This document shows positions 15,494 through 22,945 of a stretch of DNA of 47,910 nt, piece by piece (position 1 is the stretch's first letter; every line of letters starts with the position of its first letter). The position numbers and the translations under genes were made by a program. Source of the DNA: a bacterium (lineage in GTDB: Bacteria > Bacteroidota > Ignavibacteria > UBA10030). The notes beneath the pieces were generated by a model. The model did not search any database and was not told the origin of the DNA. It saw nothing but the letters and a program-made list of their open reading frames with translations. The stretch covers positions 1 to 47,910 of the forward strand of contig QYQB01000043.1 in NCBI GenBank assembly GCA_007280275.1, given 5' to 3'.

Positions 15494-18397
15494 ATGAAGA
15501 GATTTCTACTTGGCTTTATTGTTCTGGCAGCATTGATCTGCATCCTCGCTTTGCCCGTTTTGGCACAGATCCAGACGGCAAAGATCTCCGTGGTTAGTGT
15601 CCCGGATCGTTTCAAGGCTGCAAATAAGAACCAATCAACGACCGGCCTGAAATCAGTTGGCGTTGGAAGCCGTGTTGTGCTGGCCCCCATCGTATTCTCA
15701 GGCAACGGTGGAAAGTACGCAGACACGCTTCTCACGGTCACGAGTGCGACGTGGACTCTGAAGAGCCCGTACGGCGCGACAAAGACTATCCAGGACACGG
15801 CTGCCGGTTTGAATGGCAAGATTGTCTATTTCGTCCCCGACACAGTGGGCGACTGGACCGTGACGATGACGGCAACGACTGCGAAGGGTGCTGCATCGCA
15901 AGTGACAACGACAATCGTAGCAGCCAAGTTCATCGGCGCTGGAATCACGATGCAGGCGAACCAGAACGTTCCGAATGGTTGCGCGTGCCATCTTGTGAAC
16001 ACAACCAATTTTACCGATTGGTCAAAGTCGAACCATGCGACGGCTGTGAAGCGCAAGCTCAACGACGCGGCCGGTCACTTCAGCTTCAGCTGCTTCTCCT
16101 GCCACTCCGCTGGGTATGATGGACTGACCTCCAGCGGCAACAACGGATTTGATGATGTGGCAGCGGCAGAGAAATTCACAACGGTTTCGAAAAATGCTCC
16201 TGGAGTATTTGACTCTCTGACGACCCTTTATCCGAAGTCGATGTCGTTGACCGGGATCCAGTGCGAGAATTGCCATGGTCCAGCGGGTCAGCACACTGCA
16301 GCCTTCCCAGTAGCGGGCAACAACAAGTTGGATGAGACGCTCTCATCAAACGTATGCGCCCCGTGTCACTTCTCCTCTGATCGCCATGGAATCGGATATG
16401 CATGGTCAGCTTCTGCGCACGCCATTTCGACGACAGAAGGAATCCAGACGCAATACACCGATCGTCCGATTTGCGCACGCTGCCATACCGCCCAGGGCTA
16501 CATCAATGAAGTAGTCGGTAGTAAAGCCCAGCCGGTTCCGGCTACTGGCGATCTGGTGTATGCCAATCCAATGCCCATCGGATGCTCTACCTGCCATGAT
16601 CCGCACAATGGCTCAAATGAGATGCAACTGCGTGCAAAGACGATCGGCGATGCTTGCGTCGGTTGCCACATTACGCGCATGAGTAGCCGTGGTTTGCACA
16701 CTGCACATCAAGGTTCGATGTTGATCGGAACAAACACGGCCTCATTCAGTCTGGATGTCGCGAATGCCTACCTGCTCGCTCCGTCAGGCTCGGTCCAGCA
16801 GAACAATGCCGCAGTTGGTACGTGGGGGGGATGGGAACTCCCTGGCTACACATATGAGAACTCCTCGCACAGCGATATCAAGGAGCGATGCGTCGCGTGC
16901 CATATGGCGAGTTCTCCTTCATACCTTGCTGCATCTGCATCGAACTTCACAAAAGCCGACACAATGCTGACCAAACTTGGGCGGCATACGTTCAAGGTCG
17001 CGTATGAGAATATCGTCGGCCAGGACACGACGACGATTCTGAATCCTACCGGCTGCGACGAGTGCCACGGAACGGTGTCCATCGAATTTGTCGAGTCAAC
17101 CCAGGCGAAGACCGATAAACTACTTGCAAGCCTGTATGCTGCGTTGCCAAAACGGGATACGATCATCAGTGCAATCAATCCCACCGGTACGCCGATCCTC
17201 TTCACCGACACAATCACGTGGCAAAACAATTCAAAGCTTCCTCTGACCTCGAAACGCAAGCTTTCGGTCGTTGAGCGCGCGGCTGCCTACAATCTGCAGT
17301 TCGTTCGTAACGATGGTAGCGGTGGCGTGCACAACTACAACTATTCAAAGGGCCTTCTCAACTCCTCGCTCGAGCAGGTGAAGCTCGGCGCCGGAGCGTC
17401 CTCAATCTCCTCGATCAAAGACGTGCCGGTTGATAACGGCAAGAAGGTCCAGGTTGTCTGGTCCGCCTTCCCGGCAGAGACGTATAGCTTCAACCAGGTG
17501 ATCAATTATGGAGTGTGGAGAAAAGATCCGATTCTGCCCAGCCTCAATTCGGTTAAGAAGGCCGGCAGTTTCACGGAAATGATGAGCACAACGAGCCAGG
17601 GCGGCCAGGTTGTTCTGGGCGGCAGCGTTTGGTCATACGTTGGCTCAGTCCCTGCATCTGGAATGGCACAGTATTCATTCCTGGCTTCGACACTCTTCGA
17701 TTCCACGAAAACCTCAGGTCAGCGGTGGACAGTTTTCTATGTTGCCGGCTACACCAAGGACAACCAGGTCATGTTTTCGAGCCAGCCCGACAGCGGATAC
17801 TCGGTGGACAACCTCGCTCCGGCTGTTCCATCAGGCTTGAATGCCTCGTTCTCGAAGAACACCGTTACATTGAAGTGGACGGCGAATGTTGAGAGCGACG
17901 TGTATCAGTACGCGATCTATCGTGGAACAACATCAACCTTCAACCCGGCGGGTACCACGCCTTTGGCGAAGGTTCGTACACCTCTCTATCAGGATCCGGT
18001 TTCTCAGAGCGGTGTGACGTACTACTACAAGGTCTCTGCACTCGATATCGCGGGTAACGAGAGCGGATACACCAGCGTGAGTGTGCTCACAGATGTCCAG
18101 AACGGCAGCGGTCTGCCGACGGAATTCGCGTTGAACCAGAACTTCCCGAATCCGTTCAACCCGACGACAGAAATCGCATTCTCGGTGCCGAAACAAACCC
18201 CTGTCAAGGTCGTGATCTACGGCTTGTCCGGAGAGGTTGTTGCGACAGTCGTGAATCAGACGATGTCTGCCGGCAATTACCGTGTCACGTGGAATGGCAA
18301 AACCGACGACGGTCGTGCTGTGGCAAGCGGTGTCTACTTCTACCATTTGCAGGCGGACGGATTCACTGCAACGAAGAAAATGACATTGCTGAAGTAA
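15494..18397 (+). CDS. Secreted multiheme cytochrome with FN3 and T9SS domains, copy 1
   Basis: This is a 967-residue protein starting at the ATG at 15494, chosen for its GAGGGAGG site and signal peptide (MKRFLLGFIVL..., cleavage near LALPVLA). An Ig-like domain lies at about 27-150. The heme region starts with the CXCH motif GCACHL at about residue 163. It continues with CFSCH, CENCH, CAPCH, CARCH, CSTCH, CVGCH, CVACH and CDECH, the last near 520. A heme-free beta-rich stretch follows, then an FN3 domain (about 776-865) and a T9SS sorting domain (FALNQNFPNPFNPTTEI, then GVYFYHLQ and KKMTLLK). The likely role is an extracellular electron carrier anchored on the cell surface. The next gene is a close paralog in the same orientation 100 bp downstream, with 81 identical bases near the start of the sorting domain. 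Confidence 0.9.
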   Translation: MKRFLLGFIVLAALICILALPVLAQIQTAKISVVSVPDRFKAANKNQSTTGLKSVGVGSRVVLAPIVFSGNGGKYADTLLTVTSATWTLKSPYGATKTIQDTAAGLNGKIVYFVPDTVGDWTVTMTATTAKGAASQVTTTIVAAKFIGAGITMQANQNVPNGCACHLVNTTNFTDWSKSNHATAVKRKLNDAAGHFSFSCFSCHSAGYDGLTSSGNNGFDDVAAAEKFTTVSKNAPGVFDSLTTLYPKSMSLTGIQCENCHGPAGQHTAAFPVAGNNKLDETLSSNVCAPCHFSSDRHGIGYAWSASAHAISTTEGIQTQYTDRPICARCHTAQGYINEVVGSKAQPVPATGDLVYANPMPIGCSTCHDPHNGSNEMQLRAKTIGDACVGCHITRMSSRGLHTAHQGSMLIGTNTASFSLDVANAYLLAPSGSVQQNNAAVGTWGGWELPGYTYENSSHSDIKERCVACHMASSPSYLAASASNFTKADTMLTKLGRHTFKVAYENIVGQDTTTILNPTGCDECHGTVSIEFVESTQAKTDKLLASLYAALPKRDTIISAINPTGTPILFTDTITWQNNSKLPLTSKRKLSVVERAAAYNLQFVRNDGSGGVHNYNYSKGLLNSSLEQVKLGAGASSISSIKDVPVDNGKKVQVVWSAFPAETYSFNQVINYGVWRKDPILPSLNSVKKAGSFTEMMSTTSQGGQVVLGGSVWSYVGSVPASGMAQYSFLASTLFDSTKTSGQRWTVFYVAGYTKDNQVMFSSQPDSGYSVDNLAPAVPSGLNASFSKNTVTLKWTANVESDVYQYAIYRGTTSTFNPAGTTPLAKVRTPLYQDPVSQSGVTYYYKVSALDIAGNESGYTSVSVLTDVQNGSGLPTEFALNQNFPNPFNPTTEIAFSVPKQTPVKVVIYGLSGEVVATVVNQTMSAGNYRVTWNGKTDDGRAVASGVYFYHLQADGFTATKKMTLLK

Positions 18398-18408
18398 TTC
18401 GATCACGG

Positions 18409-18440
18409 ATGCCCCGCCCGAACCGGGCGGGGCGTCTCTT
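18409..18440 (+). terminator. GC-rich hairpin between tandem cytochrome genes
   Basis: GCCCCGCCC (18411-18419) pairs perfectly with GGGCGGGGC (18425-18433) around a 5-base loop. The following tract (GTCTCTT) is only partly T-rich. Termination may therefore be partial, and the hairpin could set the ratio of the two paralogs or protect the upstream message. Confidence 0.6.
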
Positions 18441-18496
18441 ACTCACAAAGGAATTTTGTGTCGCACCTCAAATCGAATACCCAAGAGGGAGGTTGT

Positions 18497-21388
18497 ATGA
18501 AGAGATTTTTACTCACTGCTACAGTGCTTGTGGTACTGATTTCGGTACTCGCAGGTCTGGCGCTTGCGCAGACAGTGCAGTCTGGAAGGGTTAAAGTGGT
18601 TGCTGTCCCCGACCGTTACAAGGCTGCGAACAAGAATCAATCAACGACTGGGTTGAAGACAGTCGGACAAGGTCAGCGTATTGTCCTTGCGCCGCAAATA
18701 TGGTTGAACCAGGGGACAAAGCAGGCAGACACGCTTGTCCCGGCTCTCTCCGCTACGTGGACCCTCACCAATCCTTACGGAACGGCGAAGACAATTCAGG
18801 ATACGGCGACCGGACTCAATGGTACGTACGTCTATTTTGTCCCCGACACCGTTGGGGACTGGACAGCGTCCTATTCGGCAACCACAAAGTTAGGGTCCGT
18901 GGCAGGCACCGGAAAGATCACCGTCGCAAAGTTTGTTGGCGTGGGAATCTCGATGGTCTCCACTCAGGGCGTGCCGAACGGTTGCGCTTGTCACCTCGTC
19001 GAACCAACGAAATTCTCAGATTGGTCGAAGACCAACCATGCTACCGCAGTGAAGCGCAAACTGAATGACCCGACCGGGCACTTCAGTTTCAGCTGCTTCT
19101 CCTGCCATTCGATAGGTTATGATGGCGTCCCCACCGCCGGCAACAACGGTTTTGACGATGTTGCTGCGGCGGAGAAGTTTGCCACAGTGTCGAGGAATGC
19201 AGTTGGTGTGTTTGACTCGCTGAAGACACTCTATCCAAAGTCGATGGCATTGACCGGAATCCAGTGCGAAAACTGCCACGGCCCCGCAGGACAGCACGTT
19301 GCAGGAATGCCCGTTCCAGGAAACAACAAGCTTGACGAAACATGGTCGCCGGAAGTTTGTGCACCTTGCCATTTCTCAAGCGACCGACATGGTATTGGCT
19401 ATGCCTATACTGCTTCACGTCACTTCACGTCAAGCTCGAACGGGAGCACCCGCGTTAACAACTTCAATCGTCTCTTGTGCGCTCGCTGCCATACCGGCCA
19501 GGGATATGTATATGAGAAGATTCAAGGCAAGATGCAGACTGTTCCCGCCACCGGAGAAGTTGAATACGTTGGTGGCACGTCTATGACCTGCGTAACCTGC
19601 CACGATCCGCACAATGGATCCAACGATAAGCAGCTTCGTGCGAAATCGGTTGGCGAGTCTTGCCTCGGCTGCCACGTTATCCGTTTGGGCACGGGTGGTT
19701 CCTTGCATACATCCCATCAGGGTTCGATGCTACTTGGTGCGAACCTGACACCATTCGGCACGGACGCGCTGAATGCCTACACATCGACGCCTTCAGGGAC
19801 TCCTCAGCAGGTCGTCGCAGCAGTCCAGACGTTGGGTGGATGGCAGTTGCCCGGCTATGTCTATGAGAATTCTTCTCACAGCGATATCAAAGAGATGTGC
19901 GTGAAGTGTCACATGGCAAGTTCACCTTCGTTCCTGGCAGCTTCGGCTTCCAACTTTACGAAGGCAGACACGATGATGACAAAGCTTGGCGGTCACACCT
20001 TCAAAGTTGCATATGACAATATCGTCGGCAAAGACACCACTACGATTCTCAATCCGACGGGGTGCGAAGAGTGCCACGGCGAGGCTTCGATCGAGTTTGT
20101 GGATCTCACCCAGGCAAAGACGAAAACTCTGCTGGCGAACTTGTTCAAAGCGCTGCCAAAGCGAGACTCCGCTGGCGTTACGATAAGCTCAATGAGTGAC
20201 ACGGTTGCCTACCAGAACTGGGCAAAGGCTCCCGCCGCACTGAAGCGCAAACTCACAACGATTGACAAGGCATCTATCTTCAACTACAACTTTGTCAACA
20301 ACGATGGAAGCTTCGGTGTACACAACTTCAACTATGCGAAAGGTCTTTTGACTTCTTCGCTGGAGCAGGTGACGCTCGGTGCCGGTGCATCAAGCATCGC
20401 ATCGATCAAAGATGTACCGCTCGACAACGGCAAAAAGGTCCAGGTTGTGTGGAACGCCTTCCCGTCAGAATATTACAGCTTCAACCAGATTGTCAATTAC
20501 GGTATCTTCAGAAAAGATCCGACGCTCCCGAGTCTCAATTCGATCAAGAAGGTCGGAAGCTTCACGGAACTGATGCAGACGACCAAGGTCGGCGGATCGG
20601 CCCTCATGGCTGGCACAGTGTGGACTTATGTCGGCTCAGTGCCGGCCTCAGGATTGACGCAGTATTCCTACATTGCTCCGACGATCTTCGATTCAACGAA
20701 GACCTCGGGTCAGCGGTGGACGACGTTCTATATCGCTGGCTACACGGGGGCGAGCACGGTTGCGTTCTCAACGCAGGCTGACAGCGGTTACTCAGTTGAC
20801 AACATTGCTCCTGCTTCTCCGAGCGGCACATCAGCCTCGTTCCTGAATAACGTGGTGACGTTGAAGTGGACCGCCAGCCCAGAAGATGATGTGTCCCAGT
20901 ATGCAATCTACAGAGGAACGGCAGCTAATTTCAATCCTGCCGGGACCACACGGTTGGCAACAGTGCGCACGTCACAGTACCAGGATGCAGTGTCGCAGAG
21001 CGGCGTGACATACTACTACAAGATTTCGGCGATTGATTTTGCTGGCAACGAGAGCGGCTGCACCAGCGTTAGCGTGCTCACAGATGTCCAGAACGGCAGC
21101 GGTCTGCCGACGGAATTCGCGTTGAACCAGAACTTCCCGAATCCGTTCAACCCGTCCACAGAGATCGCCTTCGCCGTGCCGAAACAGACTGCGGTCAAGA
21201 TCGTGATCTATGGTCTCTCCGGTGAGGTTGTTGCCACGCTCGTGAATCAAACGATGGCGGCTGGCAACTACCGTGTTACCTGGAACGGCAAGACCGACGA
21301 TGGTCGGGCAGTCGCCAGCGGTGTCTACTTCTACCATCTGCAGTCAGAAGGATTCACTGCAACGAAGAAGATGACATTGTTGAAGTAA
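18497..21388 (+). CDS. Secreted multiheme cytochrome with FN3 and T9SS domains, copy 2
   Basis: This is a 963-residue paralog of the preceding gene with the same order: signal peptide (MKRFLLTATVL...), Ig-like domain, CXCH motif GCACHL near residue 162, eight CXXCH motifs, beta-rich linker, FN3 (about 773-862) and T9SS sorting domain (FALNQNFPNPFNPSTEI). The eight motifs are CFSCH, CENCH, CAPCH, CARCH, CVTCH, CLGCH, CVKCH and CEECH. The ATG at 18497 follows GAGGGAGG and matches the start of copy 1; an upstream in-frame start at 18458 has neither. The heme region and sorting domain are the best conserved parts, while linkers diverge, as expected if both copies are functional. The two proteins may differ in redox potential or partner. 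Confidence 0.9.
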   Translation: MKRFLLTATVLVVLISVLAGLALAQTVQSGRVKVVAVPDRYKAANKNQSTTGLKTVGQGQRIVLAPQIWLNQGTKQADTLVPALSATWTLTNPYGTAKTIQDTATGLNGTYVYFVPDTVGDWTASYSATTKLGSVAGTGKITVAKFVGVGISMVSTQGVPNGCACHLVEPTKFSDWSKTNHATAVKRKLNDPTGHFSFSCFSCHSIGYDGVPTAGNNGFDDVAAAEKFATVSRNAVGVFDSLKTLYPKSMALTGIQCENCHGPAGQHVAGMPVPGNNKLDETWSPEVCAPCHFSSDRHGIGYAYTASRHFTSSSNGSTRVNNFNRLLCARCHTGQGYVYEKIQGKMQTVPATGEVEYVGGTSMTCVTCHDPHNGSNDKQLRAKSVGESCLGCHVIRLGTGGSLHTSHQGSMLLGANLTPFGTDALNAYTSTPSGTPQQVVAAVQTLGGWQLPGYVYENSSHSDIKEMCVKCHMASSPSFLAASASNFTKADTMMTKLGGHTFKVAYDNIVGKDTTTILNPTGCEECHGEASIEFVDLTQAKTKTLLANLFKALPKRDSAGVTISSMSDTVAYQNWAKAPAALKRKLTTIDKASIFNYNFVNNDGSFGVHNFNYAKGLLTSSLEQVTLGAGASSIASIKDVPLDNGKKVQVVWNAFPSEYYSFNQIVNYGIFRKDPTLPSLNSIKKVGSFTELMQTTKVGGSALMAGTVWTYVGSVPASGLTQYSYIAPTIFDSTKTSGQRWTTFYIAGYTGASTVAFSTQADSGYSVDNIAPASPSGTSASFLNNVVTLKWTASPEDDVSQYAIYRGTAANFNPAGTTRLATVRTSQYQDAVSQSGVTYYYKISAIDFAGNESGCTSVSVLTDVQNGSGLPTEFALNQNFPNPFNPSTEIAFAVPKQTAVKIVIYGLSGEVVATLVNQTMAAGNYRVTWNGKTDDGRAVASGVYFYHLQSEGFTATKKMTLLK

Positions 21389-21401
21389 TTCCTGATTTAA
21401 C

Positions 21402-21450
21402 AAGGCAGGGTCTCAGACAGGAAAAAGTCCGAGATCCTGCCTTTGTATTT
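21402..21450 (+). terminator. Long-stem terminator after the cytochrome pair
   Basis: A stem of about 17 bp, AAGGCAGGGTCTCAGAC (21402-21418) with GTCCGAGATCCTGCCTT (21427-21443, two G-U pairs), is followed by a T-rich tract. Confidence 0.88.
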
Positions 21451-21457
21451 TGAACGG

Positions 21458-21525
21458 GCCCGCGAATTCCTGGCAGATCGACGTTCCATTCAAACCTCAG
21501 GTCTTCTCGTGGGCTTTCTGTTTTT
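21458..21525 (+). terminator. Second hairpin with T-tract, possible attenuator
   Basis: GCCCGCGA (21458-21465) pairs with TCGTGGGC (21507-21514) over a 41-base loop and is followed by TTTCTGTTTTT. It could be a backup terminator or a leader attenuator for the receiver gene downstream. The remaining 21526-21745 contains no credible gene. Confidence 0.5.
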
Positions 21526-21745
21526 GAGAAAGTGAGAAAGCAGTTATTGGAATTCGGGAAAACGACTAATGACAAAATGATCAAAGGGCACAAAATAGGC
21601 CAAGTGAGGTGCTTCGTTTCCGAAGGCGATGAGAATCTCAACGGTTTCAAGATGGCATACATCTTGTGCGATCTACTCCGGGAAAGTGAGATCTATGGCC
21701 CCAACAGGAACAATAGCTGCAGCGAGCGTCTCTCAGGAGGGACTC

Positions 21746-22126
21746 TTGCAACGTGACGGAAAGAAGAAGGTTCTTGTCTTCAGTCCCGATGTTGCATTGG
21801 CCGAGAGCCTTTCGCTCTTGTTGGCCGACAAGTACGCGATCGCTTGTGAGACGCGGCTCGACAATCTGAAGGCCACCATCGGTGAAGCATCGCCGGCGTT
21901 GCTGCTGGTAGATCTGTTTGCGTTTCCGTCGGACATCCTTAAAGAAGTTACCGTTCTTCGAACAAGTCGTCTGAAGATTCCCGTTGTCCTCCTTAGGGTA
22001 TATCGCCAGCTTGCTCCTGAGCTCGAAGAGACGATTCGGGACTTGGCAGATTTCGTCTTCTACAAGCCATTCGATGTCAACGCAGTAGCGGATGCTGTTC
22101 ACAAACTTCTGGATGGCCAGTCCTGA
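21746..22126 (+). CDS. Single-domain receiver-like protein
   Basis: This protein of about 126 residues has a CheY-type alpha/beta pattern: KKKVLVFSPD, then ALLLVDLF carrying the phosphoacceptor Asp, IPVVLLRVY, and FVFYKPFD with the conserved Lys. The usual acidic pair after strand one is reduced to a single Asp (FSPD), so phosphorylation may be weak or absent. No output domain follows. I prefer the TTG at 21746 because AGGAGG lies five bases upstream and the fold starts there; an ATG at 21695 would add 17 residues of low-complexity sequence. It is encoded between the secreted cytochromes and the electron-transfer cluster, next to a DksA-like gene. Its partner is unknown. Confidence 0.75.
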   Translation: MQRDGKKKVLVFSPDVALAESLSLLLADKYAIACETRLDNLKATIGEASPALLLVDLFAFPSDILKEVTVLRTSRLKIPVVLLRVYRQLAPELEETIRDLADFVFYKPFDVNAVADAVHKLLDGQS

Positions 22127-22187
22127 GTGAATCGCTCCGCGCTCTTTCACTCTAGCCTCCTTGGTTGTCTGAAAGGGGGATTGTGCT

Positions 22188-22547
22188 GTGACAAGCGTTG
22201 CAGATCTGAGCCGGATCAAGCTGGCGATGATTCGACAGCTCGATACCACACTGCGTCAAAACTACCACCAAACTCTAGTTGAGGTCCTGAACGAGCTCCG
22301 GATGAGGAGTGTCGTTTCGCAGCCGGATCCCTCTCCCGACAAAGTCTTCTCTGTTATCCTGCAGACACACGTCCTGACGTACAAGCCTGCTCCTTCCGTG
22401 CAGCGGCTTCGAGAAGCCCTGGAACGTATGGCGCGTGGAAAATTCGGCTTGTGTGTCCGTTGCGGAAGGGAGATTTCGGCGGAAGCGTTGCTTAGCGACC
22501 CGACCTTGCCTAGTTGTTCGCTCTGCCAGCGTAAGGCCAACGGCTAG
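22188..22547 (+). CDS. DksA/TraR-type C4 zinc-finger protein
   Basis: This 119-residue protein has a C-terminal four-Cys zinc finger, CVRC-X17-CSLC, which is the DksA/TraR spacing. The helical N-terminal half resembles the coiled coil of that family. The segment RLREALERMARGKFGLCVRCGREI follows the typical pattern of helix, GxYG-like turn and finger. Family members bind in the RNA polymerase secondary channel and tune transcription, often with ppGpp. The start used is a GTG after an AAGGGGG stretch; an ATG at residue 14 is possible. Its position just before the large cytochrome cluster suggests, but does not prove, a local regulatory role. Confidence 0.8.
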   Translation: MTSVADLSRIKLAMIRQLDTTLRQNYHQTLVEVLNELRMRSVVSQPDPSPDKVFSVILQTHVLTYKPAPSVQRLREALERMARGKFGLCVRCGREISAEALLSDPTLPSCSLCQRKANG

Positions 22548-22748
22548 ATGTATTGGTGGCATATTATCCGTCTCATTTGACGGATTCTGCCGCCGTAGGC
22601 GCAGTTCCGCGAATCGCCAGCACGTCTCGATTTCCTGTTTCTTTACCCACCCCGAGTTCGGAATCCCAAGCATCCGCCCTGAGCAGGAGAGACTGTTCAA
22701 AAAGGAAATGGTCTGAAAAGAGCCATCAAATGATGAATTCTTGTTTCC

Positions 22749-22793
22749 CCATTCTGAGAACCATTTTGCAGCTGTTCTCGCTGAGGAGAATGG
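22749..22793. promoter_or_regulatory. Nested inverted repeats, candidate enhancer for the sigma54 promoter
   Basis: GAGAAC (22756-22761) and GTTCTC (22774-22779) form an inverted repeat with a 12-bp spacer. An outer pair CCATTCT (22749-22755) and AGAATGG (22787-22793) flanks it. The block lies about 70-115 bp upstream of the -24 element at 22862, where NtrC-type activators typically bind. No gene is seen in 22548-22945. Confidence 0.45.
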
Positions 22794-22860
22794 ATATCTG
22801 CTCATATATTGAGTTGATTGCCATTTGTTAAGGTTTTTGGACGCTTCTCAATTGTCATTG

Positions 22861-22877
22861 CTGGCACGAGAGTTGCG
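22861..22877 (+). promoter_or_regulatory. Sigma54 promoter of the electron-transfer cluster
   Basis: CTGGCACG-AGAG-TTGCG matches the sigma54 consensus at all core positions (TGGCAC, N5, TTGC). It is about 70 bp before the ATG at 22946, with an expected start of transcription near 22889. This places the 20-kb cytochrome cluster, or at least its first genes, under an NtrC-type activator. Confidence 0.88.
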
Positions 22878-22945
22878 AGAAATGAGTTGAAATTATATGT
22901 TCCATTCGATTGTTGACAAATTCAGCAGTTCGTGAACTTACGAAA

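Noticed and set aside
21586-21602. GGGCAC-N5-AGGC as a further sigma54 promoter
   Set aside because: It keeps GG-N10-GC but lacks the TT of the -12 box and the first T, so it is too weak to call.
21532-21756. 74-codon frame before the lone receiver gene
   Set aside because: No start signal and no recognisable content, and it overlaps the receiver's ribosome-binding site region.
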